Of a stretch of DNA of 64,000 bases, positions 9,261-17,484 are shown in pieces (the first letter of the stretch is position 1; each line of letters starts with the position of its first letter). The position numbers and the translations under genes were made by a program. A model generated the notes under the pieces. It saw nothing but the letters and a program-made list of their open reading frames with translations. It did not search any database and had not been told where the DNA came from. This DNA is from Rugamonas sp045984285 (GTDB lineage: Bacteria; Pseudomonadota; Gammaproteobacteria; Burkholderiales; Burkholderiaceae_D), in contig NZ_JBJQIK030000004.1 of NCBI RefSeq assembly GCF_045984285.3, positions 62,001 to 126,000 of the forward strand. The letters run 5' to 3'.

Positions 9261-10180
9261 TCAACGGTCGTCGCCAGAATGGGTTTGGTGGTGCGCTTGA
9301 TCAGGGCCCAGGTCTCCAGCGATGCACGGTCCAGCTTCACGCGGCTCTGCACGAGGAAGTAGCCGCTTTTATAGTCCACCTCAACCGCCGTCGGCCTGCC
9401 GTTCAGCACCGCGCTGAAGGCGCTCTGGTTGAATGCCGAGCGGCGGCGCGACAGCACGATGGACTGCGCTTCCGACACCGGCATCCCCGGCACCAGCGCC
9501 GACAGCAACTCCGCAGGGGCCGTGTTCACGTTTACCTTCGTCGGCTCCGGCAGCACGATCACGAAATCGCGCAGCCGCTCAACCGACTGCGGCGTAAAGC
9601 CCGCGATGCCCAGCAGGTCTTCGATACGCATCATGGCAACCGGTTCGGCGTCCTTGCTGCCGCTGCCCTCCGCCGTTTTCGGCGGCAAGGTGGTGCGCGA
9701 CACTTCGTTCGCCACGGCGATAGCCAGCCCGCCGTCCAGCTGCAGCGCCGCCAGCAGCCGCTCGAAAACTTCCACTTCCTTCGGCTGGACCTGTCCCTGC
9801 GGTGCAAGACTCATGAGATTGTAGCGCGACTGGGCATCGTAAACCTGCCCGGAGATGGTGGCGTCATAGGATTCGTTCTGCAGGCGTTCGCGCTCCACAT
9901 ACTGGTCCAGCCGGGTCTCCGCCAGCGGAGTGGCCCAGACGCCGTTCTCGGCGGTGATATCCGTATTGTCGCGGCCATCCTGCCACAGGATCAGCTTGGC
10001 CCAGTCGAGGGCGCCGCGCAGGATCCAGCGTGTTTGCAGGTGCAGGCGCTGGTTTTCCATGGAACGCACCTGCACCTGCTGCTGCCAGAACAGGCTGGCC
10101 ACGATGGTCACGGCCAGTGTGGTGAGCAGGAGCGCCGTCACCACGGCCACGCCACGCTGCTTTGCCAGGCGCGCACTCAT
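9242..10180 (-). CDS. gspK: Type II secretion minor pseudopilin GspK
   Basis: Large minor pseudopilin thought to cap the pseudopilus tip with GspI and GspJ. The start chosen is ATG 10180, which overlaps the gspJ stop (ATGA) and gives MSARLAKQRGVAVVTALLLT, with the prepilin cleavage site after the Gly. GspK lacks the usual Glu+5, in keeping with the family. The 312-residue body contains the alpha-helical insert and the helix-hairpin-helix-like LLGIAGFTPQSVERL and VNVNTAPAELLSALV motifs. The open frame extends upstream but only as an overlap with gspJ. Confidence 0.95.
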   Translation of the reverse strand: MSARLAKQRGVAVVTALLLTTLAVTIVASLFWQQQVQVRSMENQRLHLQTRWILRGALDWAKLILWQDGRDNTDITAENGVWATPLAETRLDQYVERERLQNESYDATISGQVYDAQSRYNLMSLAPQGQVQPKEVEVFERLLAALQLDGGLAIAVANEVSRTTLPPKTAEGSGSKDAEPVAMMRIEDLLGIAGFTPQSVERLRDFVIVLPEPTKVNVNTAPAELLSALVPGMPVSEAQSIVLSRRRSAFNQSAFSAVLNGRPTAVEVDYKSGYFLVQSRVKLDRASLETWALIKRTTKPILATTVEWIREI

Positions 10181-10794
10181 ACGGCCCCCAGCAGAAAAAC
10201 TTTGATCAGCGGATTTTGCTGGCCATGGCGCTGCAGCGACATTTCCAGTCCGGTCGGCGGCGTGGGGTTGGCGGTGGACGCGCCGCCTGCGGGATTGGGC
10301 GCCTGCCAGGTACCGCCCTGCCACAGGCGCACGCCCATGCGTTCGATATTCGTTTGCATCGGCACGCCGGCCACCGGATCGGAATCGCCGGTGGCTGCCT
10401 GCCACAGCCCGTCCAGCTGTGCGAGGTCGCGCGTGACGGGCGATTCGCGGCGCGACAGCACGCCGTCGCGAATGCGGTATGTCACCACCTGCAGCTGCGA
10501 TGCCGCATTCTCCGGATACACGGTGCGCACAAAGATCAGGCGCGTGGCATCGGCCACCAGGTTCTGGCGGTTATGCAGCAAGGGCGTACCCGCCAGCTGT
10601 TCAAGGTCGCTCTGCATCTGCGCGAAGGCCAGCTGCATGCCGCGCGTCTGCTCCATTTCGTTCGTCAGCTGCACGCGCGAGCGCACGATGCCGTCCAGCC
10701 CGCGCCAGCCCAGCACCGCCACAATGGCCAGCACGGTAATCGCCACCAGCAGCTCCACCAGCGTAAAGCCGCGCTTACATGCGAGCCGCTTCAT
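10177..10794 (-). CDS. gspJ: Type II secretion minor pseudopilin GspJ
   Basis: Minor pseudopilin of 205 residues with the class III-type leader KRGFTLVELLVAI, where prepilin peptidase cuts between G and F and methylates the Phe; Glu+5 is present. The C-terminal part (GLEMSLQRHGQQNPLIKVFLLGAV) is typical of GspJ. It overlaps gspI by 4 bp. Confidence 0.95.
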   Translation of the reverse strand: MKRLACKRGFTLVELLVAITVLAIVAVLGWRGLDGIVRSRVQLTNEMEQTRGMQLAFAQMQSDLEQLAGTPLLHNRQNLVADATRLIFVRTVYPENAASQLQVVTYRIRDGVLSRRESPVTRDLAQLDGLWQAATGDSDPVAGVPMQTNIERMGVRLWQGGTWQAPNPAGGASTANPTPPTGLEMSLQRHGQQNPLIKVFLLGAV

Positions 10795-11159
10795 TCGCGC
10801 AGCACCAGTTGCACCAGCTTGATGATGCGGCGCTCGGGCCGTGCCGCTTCATACACACTCACTTCCACACGCCGCAGGCGCGGGTTCGGGGACAGGATCA
10901 CTTCTTCCTCGCACAGCAGCTCCATATCGCCCTGCGGGCAGGCAAACGAGGTTTTGCCGATCGCCGGGAACACCTTGCCGAGCCGGATCTGCACCAGCCG
11001 GTTCTCCGCCGACCATGTGGCCATCATCGCGCTGCGCAGGCCGTCGCTGTTCTGCGTGAGGCTGCCGACAGCGCGCAGCGACGCACCAAGCGCCGTGCCC
11101 ACAATGACCAGCGCCACCAGCACTTCCAGCAAGGTAAAGCCGCGTTGCGCCCGCATCAT
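10791..11159 (-). CDS. gspI: Type II secretion minor pseudopilin GspI
   Basis: Minor pseudopilin with the leader MMRAQRGFTLLEVLVALVIV. A longer frame is open upstream, but the tandem ATG at 11159/11156 overlapping the gspH stop (ATGATG over TGA) puts the leader at the N terminus and is clearly the start. The 122-residue product carries the conserved SAENRLVQIRL patch. It pairs with GspJ and GspK to start pseudopilus assembly (family knowledge). Confidence 0.94.
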   Translation of the reverse strand: MMRAQRGFTLLEVLVALVIVGTALGASLRAVGSLTQNSDGLRSAMMATWSAENRLVQIRLGKVFPAIGKTSFACPQGDMELLCEEEVILSPNPRLRRVEVSVYEAARPERRIIKLVQLVLRE

Positions 11160-11617
11160 TCCACCGTAAAGTGACCGATGCCGTCCGCGCGGATGGCGGC
11201 GCTCACGTCGCCGCTGGCGAGCGTCAGCACAAAGGGTTTGTCGACGGGTTCGCGGCCGAAGACGATGCGCATCGTGCCGGGAATGTTGGTGGGTGGGTCG
11301 AGCAGCAAGGTGATGGGGCTGCGTTTGAATTCGCGCTGGCGCAGCATATCGTCTTCCGGCAGCGCCTCCCACTGACGGCCGTTCCGCACCAGGAAACGGT
11401 AGCTTTCGGCGTTGGCTTCGAAGGCGATGGGCCGGTTGCGCACAATGGCTTCATCGCGCGCCAGCTGCAGCAGCAGGGCCACGCGCTGAGCCTCCTGCTG
11501 CATGGCCTGGCGCTGGCTCGGCGCCGTGTTCATGGTGACGAGACCCAGCGTGAGGCCGATGATGACCAGCACCACCAAAAGTTCGATCAGGGTAAAACCC
11601 CGCTGGCGGCGCTGCAT
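11156..11617 (-). CDS. gspH: Type II secretion minor pseudopilin GspH
   Basis: Pseudopilin of 153 residues with leader MQRRQRGFTLIELLVVLVII and the GspH-type body (RDEAIVRNRPIAFEANAESYRFLVRNGRQWEAL). It follows gspG after 11 bp. GspH joins GspI-J-K in the tip complex. Confidence 0.94.
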   Translation of the reverse strand: MQRRQRGFTLIELLVVLVIIGLTLGLVTMNTAPSQRQAMQQEAQRVALLLQLARDEAIVRNRPIAFEANAESYRFLVRNGRQWEALPEDDMLRQREFKRSPITLLLDPPTNIPGTMRIVFGREPVDKPFVLTLASGDVSAAIRADGIGHFTVE

Positions 11618-11628
11618 GGTTTTTTTAC

Positions 11629-12072
11629 TTAATTATCCCAGGAGCCGATGTCGGCGTCGTCGCCCGCACCGCCCGGCTGGCCGTCCGCGCCCAGCGAGAA
11701 CACATCGATCTCGCCCTTCACGCCCGGCGACAGCATCTGGTATGGCGCGCCCCATGGGTCGCGCGGCATTTTTTCCAGGTAGCCGCCCTCTTTCCAGCCG
11801 TTGGCGGCAGGACCGGTGGTGGGCTTGGTGAGCAGCGCCTGCAGGCCCTGTTCAGTGGTTGGGTAGCGCTGGTTATCCAGCTTGTAGAGCTTGAGCGCCT
11901 GCATGATGGTGGCGATATCCACCTTGGCGGCGGCCACTTTCGACTCGCCGGTGCGGCTCAGCAGCTTGGGCACCACCAGCGCGGCCAGCACGCCCATGAT
12001 GACCACAACGACCATGATTTCGATCAGGGTGAAACCACGGGAACGTTTCGTACGATGTATTACTTTTTGCAT
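11629..12072 (-). CDS. gspG: Type II secretion major pseudopilin GspG
   Basis: Main subunit of the pseudopilus. The 147-residue protein has leader SRGFTLIEIMVVVVIMGVLA, the family body (VDIATIMQALKLYKLDNQRYPTTEQGLQALL) and the Asp-rich calcium loop near the C terminus (ADGQPGGAGDDADIGSWD). First gene of the operon; a possible -10 (TATACT) lies on the minus strand at 12118-12123, with no clear -35. No GspO/PilD peptidase is encoded nearby, so processing must depend on one elsewhere in the genome. Confidence 0.97.
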   Translation of the reverse strand: MQKVIHRTKRSRGFTLIEIMVVVVIMGVLAALVVPKLLSRTGESKVAAAKVDIATIMQALKLYKLDNQRYPTTEQGLQALLTKPTTGPAANGWKEGGYLEKMPRDPWGAPYQMLSPGVKGEIDVFSLGADGQPGGAGDDADIGSWDN

Positions 12073-12125
12073 GAGATGGAAACCAGTTAAGGTGAGTTAG
12101 TGCGAAAAGCAGCAGGCAGTATAGC

Positions 12126-12872
12126 CTACGCCGCGCATACGGGACAGGTATCGTGGCGGCCGATGCGGATGCTGCTCCACTCCATGCGCAGGCCGTCCAG
12201 CAGCAGCAGGCGCCCGGCCAGCGATTCGCCGATGCCCATGATGAGTTTCAGCGCTTCCGCTGCCTGCATGGCGCCCACCACGCCTACCAGCGGCGCGAAC
12301 ACGCCCATGGTGGAGCAGGCCACGTCCTCGAAGGCCTGGTCTTGCGGGAACAGGCAGGAATAACAGGGATTTTCAGCCGAACGCGGGTCGAACACGCTCA
12401 CCTGCCCGTCAAAGCGGATGACGGCGCCCGACACCAGCGGCACGCGGTGCTGCACGCAGGCGCGGTTCACTGCATGGCGGGTCTTGAAGTTGTCCGTGCA
12501 GTCGAGCACCACGTCCGCCGACTGCACCAGCTCCGCGAGGCGCGCATCGTCCGCGCGCTCCACCAGCGCCAGCACCTCCACTGCGGGGTTGATCTGCGCC
12601 ATGGCTTCGCGCGCCGATTCCGCCTTTTTGCGGCCCACGCGCTCCGTGGTGTGCGCGATCTGGCGCTGCAGGTTGGTGAGGTCCACCTCGTCGTCATCCA
12701 CCAGGGTGATATGGCCGACGCCGGCCGATGCCAGGTAGAGCGCCGCCGGCGAACCGAGGCCGCCCGCGCCGATCACCAGAACGCGCGCATCGAGCAGCTT
12801 TTGCTGGCCCTCGATGCCGATTTCGTCGAGCAGGATGTGGCGCGAGTAGCGCAGCAGCTGCGAATCGTCCAT
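12126..12872 (-). CDS. moeB: MoeB/ThiF/HesA-family adenylyltransferase
   Basis: E1-like enzyme that adenylates the C-terminal Gly of a small sulfur carrier (MoaD or ThiS) for molybdopterin or thiazole synthesis. The 248-residue protein shows the nucleotide-binding motif GAGGLGSPAALYLASAGVG, the D..D-N-L-Q-R-Q stretch and two CxxC pairs for zinc (CYSC near 160, CPVC at the C terminus). A Cys in VACSTMG is at the position used for carrier transfer. There is no fused rhodanese domain. Which carrier it serves cannot be told from the sequence. It sits 3 bp after the S41 protease gene. Confidence 0.85.
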   Translation of the reverse strand: MDDSQLLRYSRHILLDEIGIEGQQKLLDARVLVIGAGGLGSPAALYLASAGVGHITLVDDDEVDLTNLQRQIAHTTERVGRKKAESAREAMAQINPAVEVLALVERADDARLAELVQSADVVLDCTDNFKTRHAVNRACVQHRVPLVSGAVIRFDGQVSVFDPRSAENPCYSCLFPQDQAFEDVACSTMGVFAPLVGVVGAMQAAEALKLIMGIGESLAGRLLLLDGLRMEWSSIRIGRHDTCPVCAA

Positions 12873-12875
12873 GCC

Positions 12876-14354
12876 TTACTTCCGGGCCGGCGCCTTCTTG
12901 TCTTCCGGTTTGATGTCCGACTTGACTTCAGGCTTCACCAGCATTTCTTCGGCGCGTTTTTCGGCCGGGGTGTCCGCCTTCGCCAGCTTGACCGGCAAGC
13001 CCTTGAAGTGGTTCAGCGCCTGCGCCAGCTGGAAATCGTCCTTGCTGCCGAACTCAATCGGCTTCTGGCGCTTGGCCAGCGCCAGGATGCGCTGTTCTTC
13101 TTCCAGTTCATCCACTTTCACGGCGCGCTTTTCTTCCGCATCGCCGCTCAGGTGTTTTTCCAGGTCCGCTTCACGCAGGCGCATGCTGTTCAGGCCATCG
13201 CCTTCCGCGGTTTCGTCCACGGCGATATCCGGCACGATGCCCTTGGCCTGGATGGCGCGGCCATGCGGCGTGTAGTAACGGGCGGTAGTAAGCTTGACGG
13301 CCGTATCGGCGGTGAGCTGGCGCAGGGTTTGCACCGAGCCCTTGCCGAAGGTCTGGCTGCCCATGACGACGGCGCGCTTGTAGTCCTGCAGTGCGCCCGC
13401 CACGATTTCGGATGCCGAGGCGGAACCGGCATTCACCAGCACCACCAGCGGCACATTCTTCACGGCAGGCGGCAGCTTGGCCAGCGGATCGGCCGGCCCA
13501 CGCACGGAATAGTATTCGGGGCGCGCGTAGAAAGTCTGCTTGGAGTCGGCCAGCTGGCCGTTGGTGGACACCACCACGGAATCCTTGGGCAGGAAGGCTG
13601 CGGACACGCCAATGGCGCCCGGCACCACGCCGCCCGGATCGTTGCGCAGGTCCAGCACCACGCCCTTGATGTCCGGGGTCTGCGCATACAGCGCGCCCAG
13701 CTTCTTCGCCATGTCTTCGACGGTCGGCTCCTGGAACTGCGAGATGCGCAGCCACACATAGCCCGGCTCCACCATCTTCGCCTTCACGCTCTGCACGCGG
13801 ATTTCTTCGCGAATGATGGGCACAATGACCGGCTTGTCCTCGCCCTTGCGCGACAGCGTGAGCACCACCTTGCTGCGCGGTTCGCCGCGCATCTTCTTGA
13901 TCGATTCGTCCAGCGTGAGGCCCTTGAGCGGCACGTTGTCCAGGCGGGTAATCAGGTCGCCGGCCTTGATGCCCGCCTTGAAGGCCGGGGAATCTTCGAT
14001 GGGCGACACCACTTTCACGTAGCCATCTTCCATCGCCACTTCAATGCCGATGCCGACGAACTTGCCCTGCACCGACTCGCGCATTTCGCGGAAGGCTTTT
14101 TTATCGAGGTAGACGGAATGCGGGTCGAGCGAGGCCACCATGCCGGAGATGGCGTCCTGCAGCAGCTTCTTGTCGTCCACGTTCTCCACGTAATCCGACT
14201 TGATCAGGCCGAAAACATCCGACAGCTGGCGCAACTCTTCGAGCGGCAGCGGCGCTTCGGCCTTCTGCGCAATGGCGGAAAACTGCATCGAGGCGGCAAC
14301 GCCGGCCACCATGCCCAGGCCGATCAGGCCGAAATTCTTGACTTTGTTGCCCAT
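12876..14354 (-). CDS. C-terminal processing peptidase, S41 family (CtpA/Prc-like)
   Basis: Periplasmic serine protease that trims or degrades proteins from their C terminus. Start chosen at ATG 14354 (MGNKVKNFGLIGLG), which has an upstream GAGCGGG and does not overlap envC; the longer frame begins at 14381. The order is membrane anchor or signal (about 7-28), PDZ domain (about 95-180), then the S41 core with catalytic Ser313 (GSASASEI) and Lys338 (TFGKGS), spaced 25 residues apart as in Prc. The Lys/Glu-rich C-terminal extension after about 410 is charged and probably flexible. Placement beside envC is common in betaproteobacteria and suggests a role in cell-wall hydrolase control. Confidence 0.93.
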   Translation of the reverse strand: MGNKVKNFGLIGLGMVAGVAASMQFSAIAQKAEAPLPLEELRQLSDVFGLIKSDYVENVDDKKLLQDAISGMVASLDPHSVYLDKKAFREMRESVQGKFVGIGIEVAMEDGYVKVVSPIEDSPAFKAGIKAGDLITRLDNVPLKGLTLDESIKKMRGEPRSKVVLTLSRKGEDKPVIVPIIREEIRVQSVKAKMVEPGYVWLRISQFQEPTVEDMAKKLGALYAQTPDIKGVVLDLRNDPGGVVPGAIGVSAAFLPKDSVVVSTNGQLADSKQTFYARPEYYSVRGPADPLAKLPPAVKNVPLVVLVNAGSASASEIVAGALQDYKRAVVMGSQTFGKGSVQTLRQLTADTAVKLTTARYYTPHGRAIQAKGIVPDIAVDETAEGDGLNSMRLREADLEKHLSGDAEEKRAVKVDELEEEQRILALAKRQKPIEFGSKDDFQLAQALNHFKGLPVKLAKADTPAEKRAEEMLVKPEVKSDIKPEDKKAPARK

Positions 14355-14365
14355 GTTTTTCCCGC

Positions 14366-15784
14366 TCAGAACTTCACCCACCCGGCCGGATCGAAAGCCC
14401 GGCCCTGATGACGTAGCTCAAAGTATAAACCCGATTCTTCGTTACCACCGGTATTTCCGGCTGCGGCAATGACGTCGCCGCCCTTCACCACGTCGCCCGC
14501 CTGCTTCAGCAGCGACTGGTTATTGCCATAAATGCTCATGTACTGGCTGCCGTGGTCGACGATGATCAGGTTGCCGAAGCCGCGCAGCCATTCGGCGAAC
14601 ACCACCCGGCCCTGGGCCACGGCGCGCACTTCCGCGCCTTCCGCCGCCTGGATAAAGACGCCCTTCCAGGCCGCGCCGCCGCGCTTGCTGCCAAATTTGG
14701 CCGCCACCGTGCCGGAGACCGGCGTGCGCATGCGGCCTTTCAGGCTGGCGAAAGCGCCGTCCGGCGCGGCGGGCGCCAGCGCCACCTCGGATGGCCGGGC
14801 AGCGCCTTCATCGCGCGGCTCGGCTTGCTCTTTAGCGACTTTTGGTTCTTCCGGCAGCGGCGTTTGCTGCTTCGGCGGCTTGCTCTTGTTCTCGCGGGCG
14901 ATGCGTTCACGCTCCGCCCTGATGCGGGCACGCTCCTCCGCGTCCGCCTTCGCTTTCGCGGCGCGTGCGGCGGCCAGTTCTTCCTTGCGCTTCTTCTCGG
15001 CGGCGGCGGCGCGCGCCTGTTCTTCGATGAGCTTGTTCAGGCGGTTCACCAGCGCGCCCATGCGCTGCTCGTCCCGTTCCAGGCGGCCCGCCTCCTTGCG
15101 CTGGGTATCCAGCTTGCGCGAGAGGTTAGCCAGCAGCGCGGCGCGGCGCTGCTTCTCCTTCTCCAGCGTGGCTTTCTGCTCGCGCTGTTCCTGCGCGATT
15201 TCTTCCAGTTCGTCTTTTGCGTTCTGGGCCTCGGCCTGGTTCTTTTCCACCAGCGCCAGGTTCTCGCGCAGCGATGCCAGCAAGCGCGCCTGCGCCTGCG
15301 ACACATAAGCCATGAGCTGCAGCTCGCGGTTGATGCGGTTCGGATTATCGCCGGACAGCAGCAGCTTGATGCGGTCTTCATTCCCCGCCTGGTACTGCTC
15401 GCGCAGCAGCCTGGCCAGCTGCTGCTTTTGCTGCGCCACGATGCCGGACAGGCGCTCATGCTCCGCCGCCAGCTCCTGCAGCTTGCTGTTGGTGAGCAGT
15501 TGCTCCTCGTGCAGATCGCGCAGCGCGCGGTTGGCCGTGGAAATGGCGCCTTCCGACTCCGCCAGCTCGTCGGCGGCATCCTCCTTCGCGCTCTCGGTTT
15601 TGCCGATATCGCTTTTCAGGTTGCTCAGCTTCTGCTGCAGCGCCTTGCGCTCGGCCTCGGCCGCCGCCTTTTCCTTGCTGCGCGTGGTGGGCTTGGGTGC
15701 GGCCAGCACATTGCCGGCGGCCAGCGCCAGCGCCAGGACTGTTGCCAGCCAGGCGCCCGCGCGGCGGGTCGGTTTCACTGCCAT
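14366..15784 (-). CDS. envC: EnvC-type murein hydrolase activator
   Basis: Periplasmic divisome factor that activates amidases at the septum. ATG 15784 gives a signal peptide (MAVKPTRRAGAWLATVLALALAA) and 472 residues; the longer frame overlaps gpmA and is unlikely. A long coiled coil (about 35-300) is followed by a charged linker and a C-terminal LytM/M23 domain (about 355-472). The LytM zinc ligands are missing (GVFIQA and GLYFEL where active enzymes have HxxxD and HLHFE), as expected for EnvC, which activates other enzymes and does not cut peptidoglycan itself. Confidence 0.92.
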   Translation of the reverse strand: MAVKPTRRAGAWLATVLALALAAGNVLAAPKPTTRSKEKAAAEAERKALQQKLSNLKSDIGKTESAKEDAADELAESEGAISTANRALRDLHEEQLLTNSKLQELAAEHERLSGIVAQQKQQLARLLREQYQAGNEDRIKLLLSGDNPNRINRELQLMAYVSQAQARLLASLRENLALVEKNQAEAQNAKDELEEIAQEQREQKATLEKEKQRRAALLANLSRKLDTQRKEAGRLERDEQRMGALVNRLNKLIEEQARAAAAEKKRKEELAAARAAKAKADAEERARIRAERERIARENKSKPPKQQTPLPEEPKVAKEQAEPRDEGAARPSEVALAPAAPDGAFASLKGRMRTPVSGTVAAKFGSKRGGAAWKGVFIQAAEGAEVRAVAQGRVVFAEWLRGFGNLIIVDHGSQYMSIYGNNQSLLKQAGDVVKGGDVIAAAGNTGGNEESGLYFELRHQGRAFDPAGWVKF

Positions 15785-15791
15785 CAGGTAC

Positions 15792-16538
15792 TTACTTGGC
15801 CTTGCCTTGATTCGCCACGGCGGCTTGCGCTGCGGCAATAGCGTCGGCGTCACCCAGGTAGTAGTGGCGGATCGGCTTCAGGTCGGCATCCAGCTCATAC
15901 ACCAGAGGCTGGCCGTTAGGGATGTTCAGGCCGACGATTTCCTCGTCGCTGATGCCGTCCAGCATCTTGATCAGGGCGCGCAGGCTGTTGCCGTGGGCCG
16001 AGATCAGGATTTTCTTGCCGGCGCGGATGGCCGGGGCGATTTCCTCGTCCCAAGCCGGCATCACGCGGGCCACGGTGTCCTTCAGGCATTCGGTCAGCGG
16101 AATCTGTTCCTTGCTCAGGCCGGCATAGCGCGGATCGTTGAAGGAGGTGCGGTCATCGTTCGCTTCCAGCGCCGGCGGCGGCGTGTCATAGCTGCGGCGC
16201 CATACCAGCACCTGCGCGTCGCCGTACTTGGCGGCGGTTTCGCCCTTGTCCAGGCCCTGCAGGGCGCCGTAGTGGCGCTCGTTCAGGCGCCAGTCATGCT
16301 TGATCGGCAGGTACATCAGGTCCATTTCATCCAGCGTCAGCCACAGGGTGCGGATCGCGCGCTTCAGCACCGAGGTGTAGCACAAGTCAAATTCGTAGCC
16401 TTCCTGTTTCAGCACCTGGCCGGCGCTTTTCGCTTCCTTGATGCCTTTTTCGGTCAGGTCCACATCGGTCCAGCCGGTGAAACGGTTCTCGAGATTCCAG
16501 GTGGACTCGCCATGACGCATGAATACAATTTTGTACAT
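15792..16538 (-). CDS. gpmA: 2,3-bisphosphoglycerate-dependent phosphoglycerate mutase
   Basis: Glycolytic enzyme interconverting 3- and 2-phosphoglycerate. The 248-residue protein has the phosphohistidine motif FMRHGESTWN (His9), the second His in ISAHGNSLRAL, and the GpmA signature ENRFTGWTDVDLTEKG. Length matches the dimeric bacterial family. First gene of the gpmA-envC-ctp-moeB row; divergent from the rhodanese gene. Confidence 0.97.
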   Translation of the reverse strand: MYKIVFMRHGESTWNLENRFTGWTDVDLTEKGIKEAKSAGQVLKQEGYEFDLCYTSVLKRAIRTLWLTLDEMDLMYLPIKHDWRLNERHYGALQGLDKGETAAKYGDAQVLVWRRSYDTPPPALEANDDRTSFNDPRYAGLSKEQIPLTECLKDTVARVMPAWDEEIAPAIRAGKKILISAHGNSLRALIKMLDGISDEEIVGLNIPNGQPLVYELDADLKPIRHYYLGDADAIAAAQAAVANQGKAK

Positions 16539-16580
16539 AGAGCAATCTTCTTAGAGTGGAATGGGACGGAAACAGGCCGC

Positions 16581-16611
16581 TTGAGCCATGGAACGCCTTC
16601 TATTTTATAAT
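16581..16611 (+). promoter_or_regulatory. Candidate sigma-70 promoter of the rhodanese-grxC genes
   Basis: A perfect -10 (TATAAT, 16606-16611) lies 30 bp before the GTG start at 16642, with TTGAGC at 16581-16586 as a possible -35 at a long 19-bp spacing. Location between divergent genes supports a promoter role. Confidence 0.45.
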
Positions 16612-16641
16612 GCGCGGATTCAGTTCAACCAATGGAATCCT

Positions 16642-17043
16642 GTGAAATTCGTTCTCGACAATATTTTCCTTATCGCCATCGTGGTGTTGTCCGGCGGCGC
16701 CCTGCTGTTTCCCGCCCTCACCCAGCGCGGTAAAAAAGCCTCCCCGCAAGAGGTGACGCTGTTGATAAACCGCGCCAAGGCCCTCATTGTGGATGTACGC
16801 GCCGCAAACGAATTTGCCGCCGGCCACCTGGCGGATGCCAAAAACATCCCGCTGGCGGACCTGCCCCAGCGCACCGGCGAGCTGGAAAAATTCAAGAACA
16901 AGACGGCAGTGGTGGTTTGCCAAAAGGGGACGCGCGCCTTCAGCGCCGCGAAAATTCTGGAAAAGGCTGGATTCAAGGAGGTGCTCGTCCTCGACGGCGG
17001 CATCGACGCATGGCGGGCGCAGAGCCTGCCGATCACCAAATAA
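16642..17043 (+). CDS. Membrane-anchored rhodanese-like sulfurtransferase
   Basis: Single-domain rhodanese of 133 residues starting at GTG 16642, preceded by GGAA; the earlier ATG at 16588 lies upstream of the likely promoter -10 and would mask the membrane anchor. An N-terminal hydrophobic segment (VLDNIFLIAIVVLSGGALLF) anchors it, with the rhodanese domain (about 36-130) carrying the active-site Cys93 in VVCQKGTRA and the DVR motif. Position ahead of grxC and secB is conserved in related genera. Sulfur acceptor unknown. Confidence 0.87.
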   Translation: MKFVLDNIFLIAIVVLSGGALLFPALTQRGKKASPQEVTLLINRAKALIVDVRAANEFAAGHLADAKNIPLADLPQRTGELEKFKNKTAVVVCQKGTRAFSAAKILEKAGFKEVLVLDGGIDAWRAQSLPITK

Positions 17044-17060
17044 TACTTGGAGGAAACGCC

Positions 17061-17321
17061 ATGACAGCCAACGTCACCATGTACACCACCGCCGTGTGCC
17101 CTTATTGCATCCGTGCCGAGCGCCTGCTGGACAGCAAGGGCGTGAAAGCCATCGACAAGATTCGCGTGGACCTGGACCCAGGCCAGCGCCAGCTGATGAT
17201 GCAGAAAACCGGCCGCCGCACCGTGCCGCAGATCTACATTGGGGATACCCATGTGGGCGGCTTCGACGACCTGTATGCGCTGGACCAGGCTGGCGGCCTC
17301 GATCCCCTGCTGAAAGGCTGA
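17061..17321 (+). CDS. grxC: Glutaredoxin 3
   Basis: Small thiol-disulfide oxidoreductase reduced by glutathione. ATG 17061 has a strong GGAGGAA site 7 bp upstream; longer frames overlap the rhodanese. The 86-residue protein has the dithiol site CPYC (13-16), the cis-Pro motif TVPQIYIG and the GG-D motif GGFDDLYAL. It shares an operon with the rhodanese gene (17 bp gap). Confidence 0.95.
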   Translation: MTANVTMYTTAVCPYCIRAERLLDSKGVKAIDKIRVDLDPGQRQLMMQKTGRRTVPQIYIGDTHVGGFDDLYALDQAGGLDPLLKG

Positions 17322-17358
17322 GCTGGGCTGTTTTGCAACGTGCGACAGCCAAAATGGC

Positions 17359-17385
17359 TTGCCAGCATAATAGTTTTGCTACAAT
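17359..17385 (+). promoter_or_regulatory. Candidate secB promoter
   Basis: TTGCCA (17359-17364) and TACAAT (17380-17385) with 15-bp spacing lie in the 163-bp gap before secB. The -10 is good, the spacing short. A palindrome TTGGGT-CA-ACCCAA follows at 17402-17415 and could be an operator. Confidence 0.4.
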
Positions 17386-17442
17386 TGCCCTCGCGTTTGA
17401 TTTGGGTCAACCCAAGTCTGGCCAAAAGCACCATTAATACTG

Positions 17443-17464
17443 GAGCGGCTACAGCCGCTCTTTT
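17443..17464 (+). terminator. Terminator-like hairpin in the secB leader
   Basis: A 7-bp GC-rich stem (GAGCGGC / GCCGCTC, loop TACA) is followed by TTTT, ending 20 bp before the secB ATG and after the candidate promoter. It could end grxC transcripts, or act as an attenuator for secB. Confidence 0.5.
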
Positions 17465-17484
17465 ACATATTCTGAAAGTGTTCC

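Noticed and set aside
12153..14408. 751-aa plus-strand open frame
   Set aside because: Antisense shadow of the ctp and moeB genes; His/Arg/Gln-rich product without domains, produced by the high-GC codon bias.
14366..14740. EnvC LytM domain as an active metalloprotease
   Set aside because: The zinc-ligand His and Asp positions are replaced, so it is an activator, not an enzyme.
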